DNA of 40,681 nt from Chlamydiota bacterium (GCA_003228815.1 QIGB01000074.1:1-40681), one strand, 5' to 3'; shown: positions 8,924 to 17,396, numbered from the stretch's first letter. Translations and numbers: made by a program. The notes: generated by a model not told the origin, from the sequence alone.

Positions 8924-9018
8924 TAAAACACCCCACACGACGCAACATCTGAGATATTGCTAAAAAAAGCTTTTCAATGCTAGAGTACAATTTTTATTTT
9001 TAAGGATTGGAATCTATC

Positions 9019-10377
9019 ATGGATGTTGTAATGCTTTCGCGAATTCAGTTCGCAATGACAAGTATGTTTCACTATATATACCCCCCTCTGAGTATTGGCT
9101 TGGGACTCTACCTTGTCATGATTGAGGGGATGTATATCAAAACGAAAAATCCCCTCTACTTACAAATGACAAAGTTTTGGGTCAAAATTTTTGCACTCAC
9201 CTTTGCACTTGGTGTTGCAACAGGGCTTGTGCAACTTTTTGGCTTTGGAACAAACTGGGCCAACTACTCCCGCTTCGTCGGAGATGTCTTCGGTAGCGCT
9301 CTTGGCGCAGAAGGAATCTTTGCTTTCTTTCTTGAGGCAGGATTTGTGGGGATCATGCTCTTTGGCTGGAAAAAAGTCAGTGCTAAGATTCACTATTTTT
9401 CTACGATTTGCGTATGCATTGGGGCACATTTCAGTGCCATTTGGATTGTCGTCGCCAACTCATGGATGCAAACGCCAGCGGGCTTTAAGATCGTCGGATC
9501 GGGAGCCAAAGCACGCGCTGTCGTCACTGACTTTTGGGGGATGATATTCAACCCCTCAAGTATGGACCGACTCATACACGTTGTTTTAGGATGCTGGCTT
9601 GCGGGTTTTTTCCTCATCATCAGCATTTCAGCATACTACCTGATCAAACAGAAATATCTCGATTTTGCCCAAAAATCGATGAAGGTTGCCGTGACCTTTG
9701 CATCAATTGTTTTGATACTGCAATTGATCTCCGCCGACTCAACAGCGCGAGGAGTCGCAAACAATCAACCTTCGAAATTTGCCTCCCTGGAAGGAGTGTA
9801 CCAGACAAAGGACTACACCCCTATGAACCTCATCGGCTGGGTCGATCAAAAAACCCACTCTGTAAAAGGGATCAAAATCCCTGGATTACTCAGCTTCCTC
9901 GTCTATCGTCATTTCCAAACTCCAGTGACCGGCTTAAACACCATCCCACAAAATGAAAGGCCCCCTGTTGGCATTGTCTTTCAGACATACCATATGATGA
10001 TCTATATGTGGGGACTCATGGTCTTGGGAGCTTTTGCTGCCTTGATTTCTTTTCGAAAAAATAGGCTTGAAAACAAAAAGTGGCTTCTTCGCTTCCTCGT
10101 CATTTCCGTTGGCTTTCCCCAAGTTGCCAATATGACAGGCTGGATGACAGCTGAAATCGGAAGACAACCCTGGGTCGTTTGGAAAATACTGCGCACGACA
10201 CATGGAGTTTCTCCTAATATTGTAGCAGGTCAAGTACTCGGATCGATCATTATGCTTGCAACAATTTACTGTTTTCTCCTAGCAGTATTCCTCTTTTTGC
10301 TCGATAGTAAAATCAAGCAAGGGCCATTAGAAGAGTTCGATGTCGCTGCGACATACAAGGAAAAAACCGGAGGATAG
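9019..10377 (+). CDS. cydA: Cytochrome bd ubiquinol oxidase subunit I
   Basis: A 452-residue polytopic membrane protein, quinol-oxidising and haem-bearing subunit of the bd-type terminal oxidase. N-terminal LSRIQFAMTSMFHYIYPP contains the conserved haem-ligand His (H18). GRQPW (about residues 381-385) is the family signature. The protein is shorter than the E. coli subunit, which fits the subfamily with a short Q-loop. The start ATG at 9019 matches the N terminus of other CydA proteins; AAGGA is at 9002-9006, a rather long 12 bases away. Followed closely by cydB. The oxidase gives a high-affinity oxygen-consuming respiratory end point. Confidence 0.96.
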   Translation: MDVVMLSRIQFAMTSMFHYIYPPLSIGLGLYLVMIEGMYIKTKNPLYLQMTKFWVKIFALTFALGVATGLVQLFGFGTNWANYSRFVGDVFGSALGAEGIFAFFLEAGFVGIMLFGWKKVSAKIHYFSTICVCIGAHFSAIWIVVANSWMQTPAGFKIVGSGAKARAVVTDFWGMIFNPSSMDRLIHVVLGCWLAGFFLIISISAYYLIKQKYLDFAQKSMKVAVTFASIVLILQLISADSTARGVANNQPSKFASLEGVYQTKDYTPMNLIGWVDQKTHSVKGIKIPGLLSFLVYRHFQTPVTGLNTIPQNERPPVGIVFQTYHMMIYMWGLMVLGAFAALISFRKNRLENKKWLLRFLVISVGFPQVANMTGWMTAEIGRQPWVVWKILRTTHGVSPNIVAGQVLGSIIMLATIYCFLLAVFLFLLDSKIKQGPLEEFDVAATYKEKTGG

Positions 10378-10378
10378 A

Positions 10379-11398
10379 ATGCCACTCGAAATCATTTGGT
10401 ATTTGGTCATTATGCTCTCTCTTATCTGCTATGCCATGCTCGATGGCTTTGATCTGGGAGTTGGGATTTTGCATCCCTTTGCCCGAAATGATGCTGCCCG
10501 GAGAATCTTCCTCAATGCCATCGGACCTGTCTGGGATGGCAATGAAGTGTGGCTTGTGATTGTAGGAGGCGCTCTTTTCGCAGGTTTTCCTGATGTATTT
10601 GCGACCATTTTTTCTGCTTTTTACATTCCTGTAATGATCTTGTTGATGGGGCTCATCTTCCGCGCCGTTTCCATTGAATTTCGAAGTAAAAGAGAGTCGC
10701 CAAAATGGAGAGAAAGTTGGGATATGCTATTTGCCATAGGAAGCCTCGTGATTTCCTTTGGAATCGGTGTCGTCCTTGGCAATCTCATTGAAGGGATGCC
10801 GCTCGATGCAGATTACTACTACACTGGAACCTTTAGCGATTTTCTCTCGCCCTTCGCACTCCTAGTAGGCGTGACAACTGTTGCCTTATTTACCATGCAC
10901 GGAGCCATCTTTCTCGTCATGAAAACAGAAGGGATGCTTCACGATCAGATCCGCAAGTGGATCCCCCGCACAATTGCCTTTTTTATTGCCATGTATCTAG
11001 CAGTCACCATCGCAGTTCTTGTCGATAAGCCTTATATGATCGCCCCCATGCAAAAATATCCCATCATGTTCTTGATTCCCCTCATTGCCCTCGTTACAAT
11101 CATTAGCGTTCCCTTTCTCATGAAAAAAAAGAAAGATGGGTGGGCCTTTCTCTCCTCTTGTCTCAGCATTTCTTTTCTTCTTTCCCTCGCGGCTATTGGA
11201 ACCTTTCCCTACATGGTCCGCTCAACTACCGATACAGACACAAACAGCTTGACGATTTTCAATTCCGCCTCTTCGCCGTTGACGCTAAAAGTACTCCTGA
11301 TTATTGTAGCAATCGGAGTGCCACTTGTGTTGGCATACGGATTTTACATCTATCGTATTTTCCGTGGAAAGGTAGAAATTGATGCAAGCAGTTATTAG
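10379..11398 (+). CDS. cydB: Cytochrome bd ubiquinol oxidase subunit II
   Basis: A 339-residue membrane subunit with about eight hydrophobic helices that partners CydA. Typical segments: ICYAMLDGFDLGVGILHPF near the N terminus, GPVWDGNEVWLVIVGGALFAGFP, and VTTVALFTMHGAIFL. The ATG lies one base after the cydA stop, with a strong GGAGG (10369-10373) five bases upstream; a longer frame reaching back to 10340 lies inside cydA and is not needed. The next ORF starts inside the cydB 3' end. Confidence 0.96.
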   Translation: MPLEIIWYLVIMLSLICYAMLDGFDLGVGILHPFARNDAARRIFLNAIGPVWDGNEVWLVIVGGALFAGFPDVFATIFSAFYIPVMILLMGLIFRAVSIEFRSKRESPKWRESWDMLFAIGSLVISFGIGVVLGNLIEGMPLDADYYYTGTFSDFLSPFALLVGVTTVALFTMHGAIFLVMKTEGMLHDQIRKWIPRTIAFFIAMYLAVTIAVLVDKPYMIAPMQKYPIMFLIPLIALVTIISVPFLMKKKKDGWAFLSSCLSISFLLSLAAIGTFPYMVRSTTDTDTNSLTIFNSASSPLTLKVLLIIVAIGVPLVLAYGFYIYRIFRGKVEIDASSY

Positions 11399-11768
11399 CC
11401 TGACATTTTTACTTACTTGTCTTTGTGAATGTGAAGAAGAATGCCCCCATCAAGATTCTTGTATCACAGAATACTGTGATGACATGGATTGTTATGATGA
11501 AGAAGACTCCGATGAGGAAATATGCTTAGATGATGATGATGACTCCGACGATGCAGTATGCCTAGAAGAAAAGGAAGAAAAGACCCCTATTAGAGATTTC
11601 TTCTTCAAGGATCCCAATAAAGAAGAAGAGAGTGTCAAAGCAAAAAAGACCCCCTTCAGGGATTTCTTTCTCAAAAATTTTAAAAATACGAAAAAAACCA
11701 CTGATTGGGAAGAGCCGTATTCCGAGCAAGAATGCTGCTTTTGCGAAGACGACGAAGAAGAAGACTAA
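11382..11768 (+). CDS. Acidic, cysteine-rich exported protein overlapping cydB
   Basis: A 128-residue protein I do not recognise. A short hydrophobic N terminus (AVISLTFLLTC) could be a signal peptide, with a Cys at 13 that lacks a convincing lipobox. Residues 13-62 hold nine Cys among long Asp/Glu runs. Two copies of a motif, KTPIRDFFFKD and KTPFRDFFLKN, lie near 67-77 and 89-99, and the C terminus returns to Cys plus acid (ECCFCEDDEEED). Twelve Cys in all. It overlaps the last 17 bases of cydB in another frame (ATG at 11382; a TTG at 11379 is the alternative), so it is probably co-transcribed. Metal binding or disulphide cross-linking is a guess. Confidence 0.55.
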   Translation: MQAVISLTFLLTCLCECEEECPHQDSCITEYCDDMDCYDEEDSDEEICLDDDDDSDDAVCLEEKEEKTPIRDFFFKDPNKEEESVKAKKTPFRDFFLKNFKNTKKTTDWEEPYSEQECCFCEDDEEED

Positions 11769-11773
11769 CTCTC

Positions 11774-11832
11774 AGAACCCAAGTTGCCACCCTCTTTTTC
11801 ATAGAGAAAAAGAGGGTGGCAACTTGGGTTCT
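11774..11832. terminator. Bidirectional terminator with a 27-bp perfect stem
   Basis: The arms 11774-11800 and 11806-11832 are exact reverse complements around the loop ATAGA. Each arm has a run of five T (or A) next to the loop rather than after the stem. It lies between the converging ORFs ending at 11768 and 11832 and touches the second stop codon. The stem is unusually long for an intrinsic terminator, so a palindromic repeat insertion is an alternative. Confidence 0.7.
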
Positions 11833-12335
11833 CAGAGCTGAGAGAGAAGCTCCATCATGAAAGCAGGCAAGTCGGCAGGAGTTCGTGAAGAAATCAAATT
11901 CCCATCTACAACACATGGCTCATCCAGCCAAATCGCACCCGCATTTTCCATGTCATCTTTGATGGCGTCAAAACTGGTCGCTTTTTTCCCCTTCAAAATT
12001 TTTGCTGAGATGGCAACCCATCCTCCGTGACAAATAAATGCAATGGGTTTTTCTTCCTCGTGCATCGCCTGCACAAGAGCAAGCACTCCCTTTTCTTTGC
12101 GTAGTCGATCGGGAGCAAACCCTCCTGGGACCACTAGCCCATCGAAATCCTTGCTATACGCATTTGCAAACGAAAGATCACATTTGCATGGATAACCATA
12201 TTTACCATGATAGGTTTGTCCCCTTTCCGGACCCACGAAGATTCCTTCATGCCCCGCTTCCCCAAGACGCATTTTTGGATACCAAAGCTCAAGGTCTTGA
12301 TAGAAATTTTCTACTAAGATGGCGACTTTCTTCAT
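11832..12335 (-). CDS. DJ-1/PfpI-family protein
   Basis: A 167-residue protein of the PfpI/YhbO branch of the DJ-1 superfamily. It starts KKVAILVENFYQDLEL, with the acidic residue (E16) that normally pairs with the catalytic Cys, and has the nucleophile elbow AFICHGGW (C102, H103). Relatives are described as stress-related deglycase or hydrolase-like enzymes, with function still debated. The ATG has an RBS-like AGGAGGAAACAG upstream on its strand. Monocistronic between the hairpin terminator and the oppositely oriented oppA-like gene. Confidence 0.88.
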   Translation of the reverse strand: MKKVAILVENFYQDLELWYPKMRLGEAGHEGIFVGPERGQTYHGKYGYPCKCDLSFANAYSKDFDGLVVPGGFAPDRLRKEKGVLALVQAMHEEEKPIAFICHGGWVAISAKILKGKKATSFDAIKDDMENAGAIWLDEPCVVDGNLISSRTPADLPAFMMELLSQL

Positions 12336-12407
12336 CTGTTTCCTCCTTTACAATTATTCACAATCATCTTAAATTTCTTATGTCAAGTCAATGGAGAGAT
12401 CACCTAC

Positions 12408-14012
12408 ATGCGAAATATTTTTTTCATTTTTGCTTGCATAGGGATCTTTTTCTCAGCGTGCCAAAAAAATCCACCTCCTCCGAAGACGCAGAAACTCAAC
12501 CTTAATGTCCCCTCAGATCCATTGACGCTTGATCCTAGAAAAGGAGGGGATATCGTTTCTTCTCTTTTTCATTTCTTGCTCTTTGATGGTTTAGCGCGTT
12601 TAGATGACGACGGAAATGTTGCCCTTTCCCTTGCTGAAAAAATCGATATTTCTGATGACCGCCGTATCTACACCTTCTTTTTACGTGACGCCTTTTGGTC
12701 TGATGGCACACCAATCACAGCATGGGACTTTGAAAAGTCTTGGAAAGATATTTTGCATCCCGATTTCCCTGCCATGAATGCTCATCTGCTATATCCCATC
12801 GAAAATGCAGAAGGAGCAAAGATAGGGGTTTCTTCTCTTTCTGAAGTAAAGATTCGCTCTCTCGACGCAAAGACCCTTGAAATAACTCTTGAAAGGCCAA
12901 CTCCATACTTTCTGGAACTCATAGCTTTTTGTGTCTTTTACCCTGTCAATGCTGAAATCGACCAATCCCACCCTGAATGGGACCAAAACGCAAGCGAAAA
13001 CTTCATCTGCAGCGGGCCCTTTGTTTTGAAAGAATGGAAACGCAACAATGTCATTGTCCTCGCCAAAAACCCCAATTATTTTCGGGCGAATCAGGTATTA
13101 CTAGATGAAATTACTCTCAACATTGTAGATAGCGAGATGACATCCTTACAAATGTTTGAAAAAGGAGAAGTGGACATCATTGGACAACCACTTAATCCCC
13201 TTCCAACCGATGCGCTTGCCGAACTCATAAAAAATCAAAACGTACACATCTATCCAGTGCCTGCCACAACATTTTGTAGCTTCAACGTAACTGTCTTCCC
13301 CTTCAACAATGTCCACATTCGGAAAGCCTTTTCCTATGCAATCAACAGAAGACAAATCGTCCGCAACATCACCCAACTCAATGAGCCTCCAGCTCTGGGA
13401 ATCATCCCCCCTATGCTCAAGAAAGGGCCAAAAGCAAAAGCTTTTTTTCGTGATGGAGACATTGAAACTGCAAGGGCACACTTCAAAAAAGGACTGAAAG
13501 AACTCGGTATTGCAAAAGAAGAATTCCCCCGCATCAAATATCACTACTCCAAATCAGAATCCCATCACAAAATCGCTCAAGCCTTGCAACAACAATGGCA
13601 TGAAGCTTTGGGCGTTTCCATTGAGCTAGAAAGTGTCGACAAAAAAATCTTAATGCACCTCCTCAAAACGCGCAATTATCAAGCAGCACAGAGCTTTTGG
13701 ATGGCCCAATACAAAGATCCTATGAATATTTTTGAGCGTTTTAAATACAAAGAAAACGTGAAAAATTACCCTCATTGGCAAAATGAAACCTTCATCCAAC
13801 TTCTAAACAAATCGAGCGATGTTTCTACCGATGAGGAACGTTTTGCTCTTCTCGAAGAAGCAGAAGCCATTTTATTAGACCAAATGCCCCTCGCACCCAT
13901 CTACCATTGGAACTCAGCCTATATTACGCAACCCTATATCAAGAGCTTTGGTTCCGCCCCAATTGGCAACGGATTTTTTGACCGCGTATTTATCGACAAT
14001 GAAACGAAATAA
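12408..14012 (+). CDS. Peptide ABC transporter substrate-binding lipoprotein (OppA family)
   Basis: A 534-residue SBP_bac_5 protein that should capture oligopeptides in the periplasm for an Opp/Dpp-type importer. The N terminus is a lipoprotein signal with lipobox FSAC (C18). Domain marks include LTLDPRKG, YTFFLRDAFWSDGTPITAWDF and VHIRKAFSYAINRRQIV. GGAGAG lies about ten bases before the ATG. No permease or ATPase genes are adjacent, so it must work with a transporter elsewhere, as often in chlamydiae with several OppA copies. The PI4K-like gene begins within its last 14 bases. Confidence 0.93.
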   Translation: MRNIFFIFACIGIFFSACQKNPPPPKTQKLNLNVPSDPLTLDPRKGGDIVSSLFHFLLFDGLARLDDDGNVALSLAEKIDISDDRRIYTFFLRDAFWSDGTPITAWDFEKSWKDILHPDFPAMNAHLLYPIENAEGAKIGVSSLSEVKIRSLDAKTLEITLERPTPYFLELIAFCVFYPVNAEIDQSHPEWDQNASENFICSGPFVLKEWKRNNVIVLAKNPNYFRANQVLLDEITLNIVDSEMTSLQMFEKGEVDIIGQPLNPLPTDALAELIKNQNVHIYPVPATTFCSFNVTVFPFNNVHIRKAFSYAINRRQIVRNITQLNEPPALGIIPPMLKKGPKAKAFFRDGDIETARAHFKKGLKELGIAKEEFPRIKYHYSKSESHHKIAQALQQQWHEALGVSIELESVDKKILMHLLKTRNYQAAQSFWMAQYKDPMNIFERFKYKENVKNYPHWQNETFIQLLNKSSDVSTDEERFALLEEAEAILLDQMPLAPIYHWNSAYITQPYIKSFGSAPIGNGFFDRVFIDNETK

Positions 14013-15411
14013 ACACTGCTCTATCTATTTAAAATTATTTGGGTTTATACCAATTCCGAGAAATAAATTCACAAAATCTACGGATATTTTTGGCCAAAAA
14101 TGCATTTTCTATCTTGCTAACTTACAGAAGTTAGCAGCGATTTCCAAATGCATTTTTCTCTCAAAAACTTCTCGTTCTTTTGTGAATTTATTTCTCGGTA
14201 TTGGTATTATTCTCGCCCTTTTGACACCTCTTTCCATTCATCCAGAGTCGATGTATTGCCGAGACATCCCCCCGCTTTATACGTTACAACCTTCTGACAA
14301 CCTCCAATTTGGAAGACTTTGGCAACAAATTAAGCGCTTAGAAGAAAGCGGTGTCCTTTATGAAATGGCCCTCCAAAGAAGAGAAGAAATCCATGCAATC
14401 AAAGAACATTGGAAAGCCAAAATCCCATCATTTGAGCTGATTTCGCTCCAACGAGAGCTGGATTTCCTCTTGGAAACAGGCAGTTTGCAACCCTCCAATC
14501 ACGGATGTGGAGCTGCTTATTTTCTCAAAGATGAGCAAGGCAAACCTTTATATGTGATCAAACCGCTTGATGAAGATATATTATGTCTCAACAATCGGAA
14601 GCATTTTGCCTCGCCCTATAACAATCGGGCCTTCCGTGTTCGCGCAGAAATCCCCCTTTATCGGACAGTACAAGCAGAAGCCCTATCTTTTGCCGTTGCT
14701 CACCTTTTAGGACTCGAAAATCAAACCCCACCTACACATTTGGCAATCATATCCCATGAATCATTCTTTGATATTACAGACAATTTAAAAGAAGAGGAAA
14801 AAAGCCAATACCTCTCTAAAATGGGGCTGCCCCAGCGAGAAAAACTCTGCAGCGTACAGACCTACCTTGCAGAGACAAAAAACCTTTACGACCTTGTCGA
14901 AGATTGCCTAAATAACAACCTCACCGACAAAGACATTCTCCCCCTCATCGACCACGCAAGTTTTGAAAATCTTTGCCTTCTGATCTGGCTTCTCTATGAC
15001 ACCGACGCACATGCGGGAAACCTATATGTCAAAAAAAGCCCCCAAGGGATCTATCACCTCCTCAAGATCGATAATGGCCTCACATTTCCCAATGCCAATT
15101 CCCATTTACTCAACGCCCTTTATTTTTTTCCTCATGCCAAATCCCCTCTCTCAAAACGGATGTGCACAATCATTGAAAACCTTCCAATAGAGGAGATCAT
15201 CGAAAAGATCCACCTCTATGAAATGGACGATGCTCTAGATGCCTTTTTACAGCGAGTCGAAATTCTTCAAACACTCGCAAAAGACACCAACTATTCTTTG
15301 AGAGAAATCGACATGCGATTGCATGCACTTGAACTCCCTGAAGGGACAAAAATCGCCCTAAATACCGAACTTTCTTTAGAAGAACTCCAAAGGCTTATTT
15401 CTTCCGAATAA
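13999..15411 (+). CDS. Type II PI4-kinase-like protein with N-terminal hydrophobic leader
   Basis: A 470-residue protein with the ATP-binding pattern of PI4K type II/gamma kinases: HGCGAAYFLKDEQGKP then YVIKPLDED with the ATP lysine K188, QAEALSFAVAHLLG, the catalytic loop LLYDTDAHAGNLYV (D336, N341) and IDNGLTFP (D358), the DFG-like metal site. Eukaryotic relatives phosphorylate phosphatidylinositol at position 4; some bacterial relatives modify proteins instead. Residues 17-70 are encoded by repeat R3; without it the N terminus would resemble a signal peptide (MKRNKHCSIYLKLFG joined to IILALLTPLSIHPES). ATG 13999 overlaps oppA; an internal start at 14251 (MYCRD) would skip the leader. Export to the host is inferred only. 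Confidence 0.7.
   Translation: MKRNKHCSIYLKLFGFIPIPRNKFTKSTDIFGQKCIFYLANLQKLAAISKCIFLSKTSRSFVNLFLGIGIILALLTPLSIHPESMYCRDIPPLYTLQPSDNLQFGRLWQQIKRLEESGVLYEMALQRREEIHAIKEHWKAKIPSFELISLQRELDFLLETGSLQPSNHGCGAAYFLKDEQGKPLYVIKPLDEDILCLNNRKHFASPYNNRAFRVRAEIPLYRTVQAEALSFAVAHLLGLENQTPPTHLAIISHESFFDITDNLKEEEKSQYLSKMGLPQREKLCSVQTYLAETKNLYDLVEDCLNNNLTDKDILPLIDHASFENLCLLIWLLYDTDAHAGNLYVKKSPQGIYHLLKIDNGLTFPNANSHLLNALYFFPHAKSPLSKRMCTIIENLPIEEIIEKIHLYEMDDALDAFLQRVEILQTLAKDTNYSLREIDMRLHALELPEGTKIALNTELSLEELQRLISSE
14047..14207. mobile_element. Repeat R3: palindromic MITE-like element inside the PI4K-like gene
   Basis: A 161-bp element whose 30-base ends are inverted repeats with one mismatch (ATACCAATTCCGAGAAATAA... 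and its partner). Nested inside are AAAAATGCATTT/AAATGCATTTTT and GCTAACTT-ACAG-AAGTTAGC, so one strand folds almost end to end. It sits in the leader-coding part of the PI4K-like ORF and is free of stops in that frame. I could not define a clear target duplication. No other copy is in the window. Confidence 0.7.
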
Positions 15412-16027
15412 GTTCTACGATCTCTTCATCTGTGACTTGTCCAAATTCCTTGTAGAATGCGCCAACGGCAAGAAAACTCGATGGCTGAAAAAGACAAACA
15501 ACCTCATCAACAAGCAAGGCCATAGCATCTATTGTCTCAGGTGGTGCTACAGGGACAGCCACCACAATTTTTCCAGCATTTTGCTCTCGAGCAGATTCAA
15601 TAGACACTTTCATGCTCGCACCCGTGGCAATTCCATCATCCACGAGGAGAATCGTTTTTCCTGTAAAACCCACAACCTCTCGGCCCTTCATGTAGAGCTG
15701 CTTTCTCGATTTTACGATCTCTCTTTGTTTTTCCGTTTCCTTTTTGAGGTATTCCTTGGAAACCCCCAAAAGAGCAATCAATTCATCATTGAATACCCCT
15801 CTTCCCTTTTCCGCGATGGCCCCAAGAGCTAATTCAGGGTTATCTGGAGCACCAATCTTGCGTACAATCATCACATCGAAAGAGATATTGAGCGTTTCTG
15901 CAACCGAAGCAGCAACAACAACTCCTCCCCTTGCAAGCCCGACTGCAATCACCTCTTCCTTTCCTAGATAAGAGCTAAGCTTCTTAGCAAGCTCTTTTCC
16001 CGCTTCAGTACGATTTTGAAAAATCAT
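15395..16027 (-). CDS. Phosphoribosyltransferase-domain protein
   Basis: A 210-residue type I PRTase-fold protein. The PRPP-binding signature ILLVDDGIATGASM lies at residues 126-139, with LARGGVVVAASVAETL (31-46) and the flexible-loop region around VRKIGAPDNPELALGAIAEKG. Proteins of this subgroup are annotated only as 'phosphoribosyltransferase'; substrate unknown. I start at ATG 16027 (MIFQNRTEAGKEL), the family-like N terminus, overlapping speD by 23 bases; the open frame runs on to 16147 inside speD. Last gene of a three-gene operon. Its stop codon overlaps the 3' end of the PI4K-like gene from the other strand. Confidence 0.85.
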   Translation of the reverse strand: MIFQNRTEAGKELAKKLSSYLGKEEVIAVGLARGGVVVAASVAETLNISFDVMIVRKIGAPDNPELALGAIAEKGRGVFNDELIALLGVSKEYLKKETEKQREIVKSRKQLYMKGREVVGFTGKTILLVDDGIATGASMKVSIESAREQNAGKIVVAVPVAPPETIDAMALLVDEVVCLFQPSSFLAVGAFYKEFGQVTDEEIVELIRKK

Positions 16028-16454
16028 GAATCTCCTGATCTCGAATGATAATACGTGTATTTGCCTCTTTCGGATGTAAATATTTTTGCAAAATCCGATC
16101 AAAAGCCTCCTCACAGCATCGAGTCCCACAGGTAAAAAGATCGACAAAACAACTGCGATGCTCTGGGTAGGTATGAATACTTGCGTGACTCTCTGAGAGA
16201 AGAATCACCATAGTCAATCCATCAGGTGGAAAAACGTGCATCGTTGTACCAAGAACAGTAGCGCCTGAAGCCTCTACCGCTTCATGCATCACACGCTCTA
16301 GCGCAGCGATATCCTGAAGAGCTTCAGGATCACATTCACAATAACTGGCCAAAAAATGCTTTCCCTGAAAAGCATATTCATGTCCACTTCCACAGCCATC
16401 ATGCGCAGAAAAAAGAGAAGAAAAAGCAAAACAAAAAACGAATAAAACTCTCAT
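16005..16454 (-). CDS. speD: S-adenosylmethionine decarboxylase with an apparent signal peptide
   Basis: A 149-residue proenzyme of the short bacterial (SpeH-type) AdoMetDC class, which makes the aminopropyl donor for spermidine. Self-cleavage should fall between E88 and S89 in LLSESHASIHTYPE, giving the pyruvoyl group; H94 and C109 (LFTCG) lie at the spacing of the Thermotoga enzyme. Relative to that enzyme there are about 25 extra N-terminal residues, MRVLFVFCFAFSSLFSAHDG, resembling a signal peptide. The ATG overlaps the methyltransferase stop (ATGA); a GTG at 16463 is less likely. No speE is nearby. An exported or membrane-held AdoMetDC would be unusual. Confidence 0.88.
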   Translation of the reverse strand: MRVLFVFCFAFSSLFSAHDGCGSGHEYAFQGKHFLASYCECDPEALQDIAALERVMHEAVEASGATVLGTTMHVFPPDGLTMVILLSESHASIHTYPEHRSCFVDLFTCGTRCCEEAFDRILQKYLHPKEANTRIIIRDQEIHDFSKSY

Positions 16455-17347
16455 TGGCCCCACGTTAAGACATAATTTTTCTCACCTATTCCTGATTGTT
16501 CTTCCGGATGAATCATCACTTCTTTTTGCCTTGTTTGAATACTTTGCAATAGTTCTTTTTTCTGCATAGATCGTAAATTGAAATGCTTGGGGAAAAAATG
16601 GCAGAGCAAGTAACCGCGAGCGGCACTTGCGAAAAGTTTCCTGATGTATCTTTTTTGCAAAGGCGCACTCGATTCAGTAAATCCCTGATAGCTAATGAGC
16701 AAATCACTTGGTTCCAGCTTGATCTCGTCAGGAGTGAAATAACGGATATGATGCAATCCAAGAGCACTCAGATGCTTCCTTGCAAGTTCTAGAGATTCAG
16801 GAAGATCAATGATCGCATAATGCTCGATATCAAATACCTCGTGAAGGACCTTGCAAAGGCCTCCACATCCAACTCCGATTTCAATAATTCTCAATTCATT
16901 CATTGGTCCAAAGGCCTTTTTCAAGTCTCCAGCAAATTTTAAATAGTGAAGAGTCGTCGCAGAAAAAGGACCAATAGACCCGAAATCATATACATGGGGA
17001 CCTCCCAAACAATCCATTTTTCGGATCCGCTCTAATAGATCTGACTCCAGCAGTTCTGGCATCTTTTCTTTGATTCCCTTCAATATCTTCTTTCCATCTT
17101 CATAGCTGAGATTTTCATAGAAGAGATTGTAAATCGGATTGCGTTTGAAATACTTAAAAACATCGGGACTTGCTGCTGCCTCTTTGCAAAAAGCGAGAAA
17201 ATCCTCATTTTGCGTCAATTGAGTGAATGAAACTTTCTTTGTTTTGAAAGAGATCCCCCCATTGCGAATGAAAAGCCCCGAAAAAAAAGAAACCACCAGG
17301 AGAGTAAAAAAAAGAAATTTCCATCTCATAAGAAACAAATTTAGCAT
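16451..17347 (-). CDS. Membrane-anchored SAM-dependent methyltransferase (putative sugar O-methyltransferase family)
   Basis: A 298-residue protein with one N-terminal hydrophobic anchor or signal (about 8-27) and a Rossmann methyltransferase domain. SAM motif I is EIGVGCGGLCKVL (from residue 156), with the acidic residue of motif II in AIIDLPESLELA and DLLISYQGFTES after it, a layout I associate with 'putative sugar O-methyltransferase' proteins. ATG 17347 or 17329 (MRWKF). First gene of an operon with speD and the PRTase; the products share SAM use and N-terminal hydrophobic leaders. The acceptor substrate is unknown. Confidence 0.75.
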   Translation of the reverse strand: MLNLFLMRWKFLFFTLLVVSFFSGLFIRNGGISFKTKKVSFTQLTQNEDFLAFCKEAAASPDVFKYFKRNPIYNLFYENLSYEDGKKILKGIKEKMPELLESDLLERIRKMDCLGGPHVYDFGSIGPFSATTLHYLKFAGDLKKAFGPMNELRIIEIGVGCGGLCKVLHEVFDIEHYAIIDLPESLELARKHLSALGLHHIRYFTPDEIKLEPSDLLISYQGFTESSAPLQKRYIRKLFASAARGYLLCHFFPKHFNLRSMQKKELLQSIQTRQKEVMIHPEEQSGIGEKNYVLTWGQ

Positions 17348-17396
17348 AATTGACAGGTTTTTACCAAAAAAATCCTCCTTCCACTATCCTTAGGGC

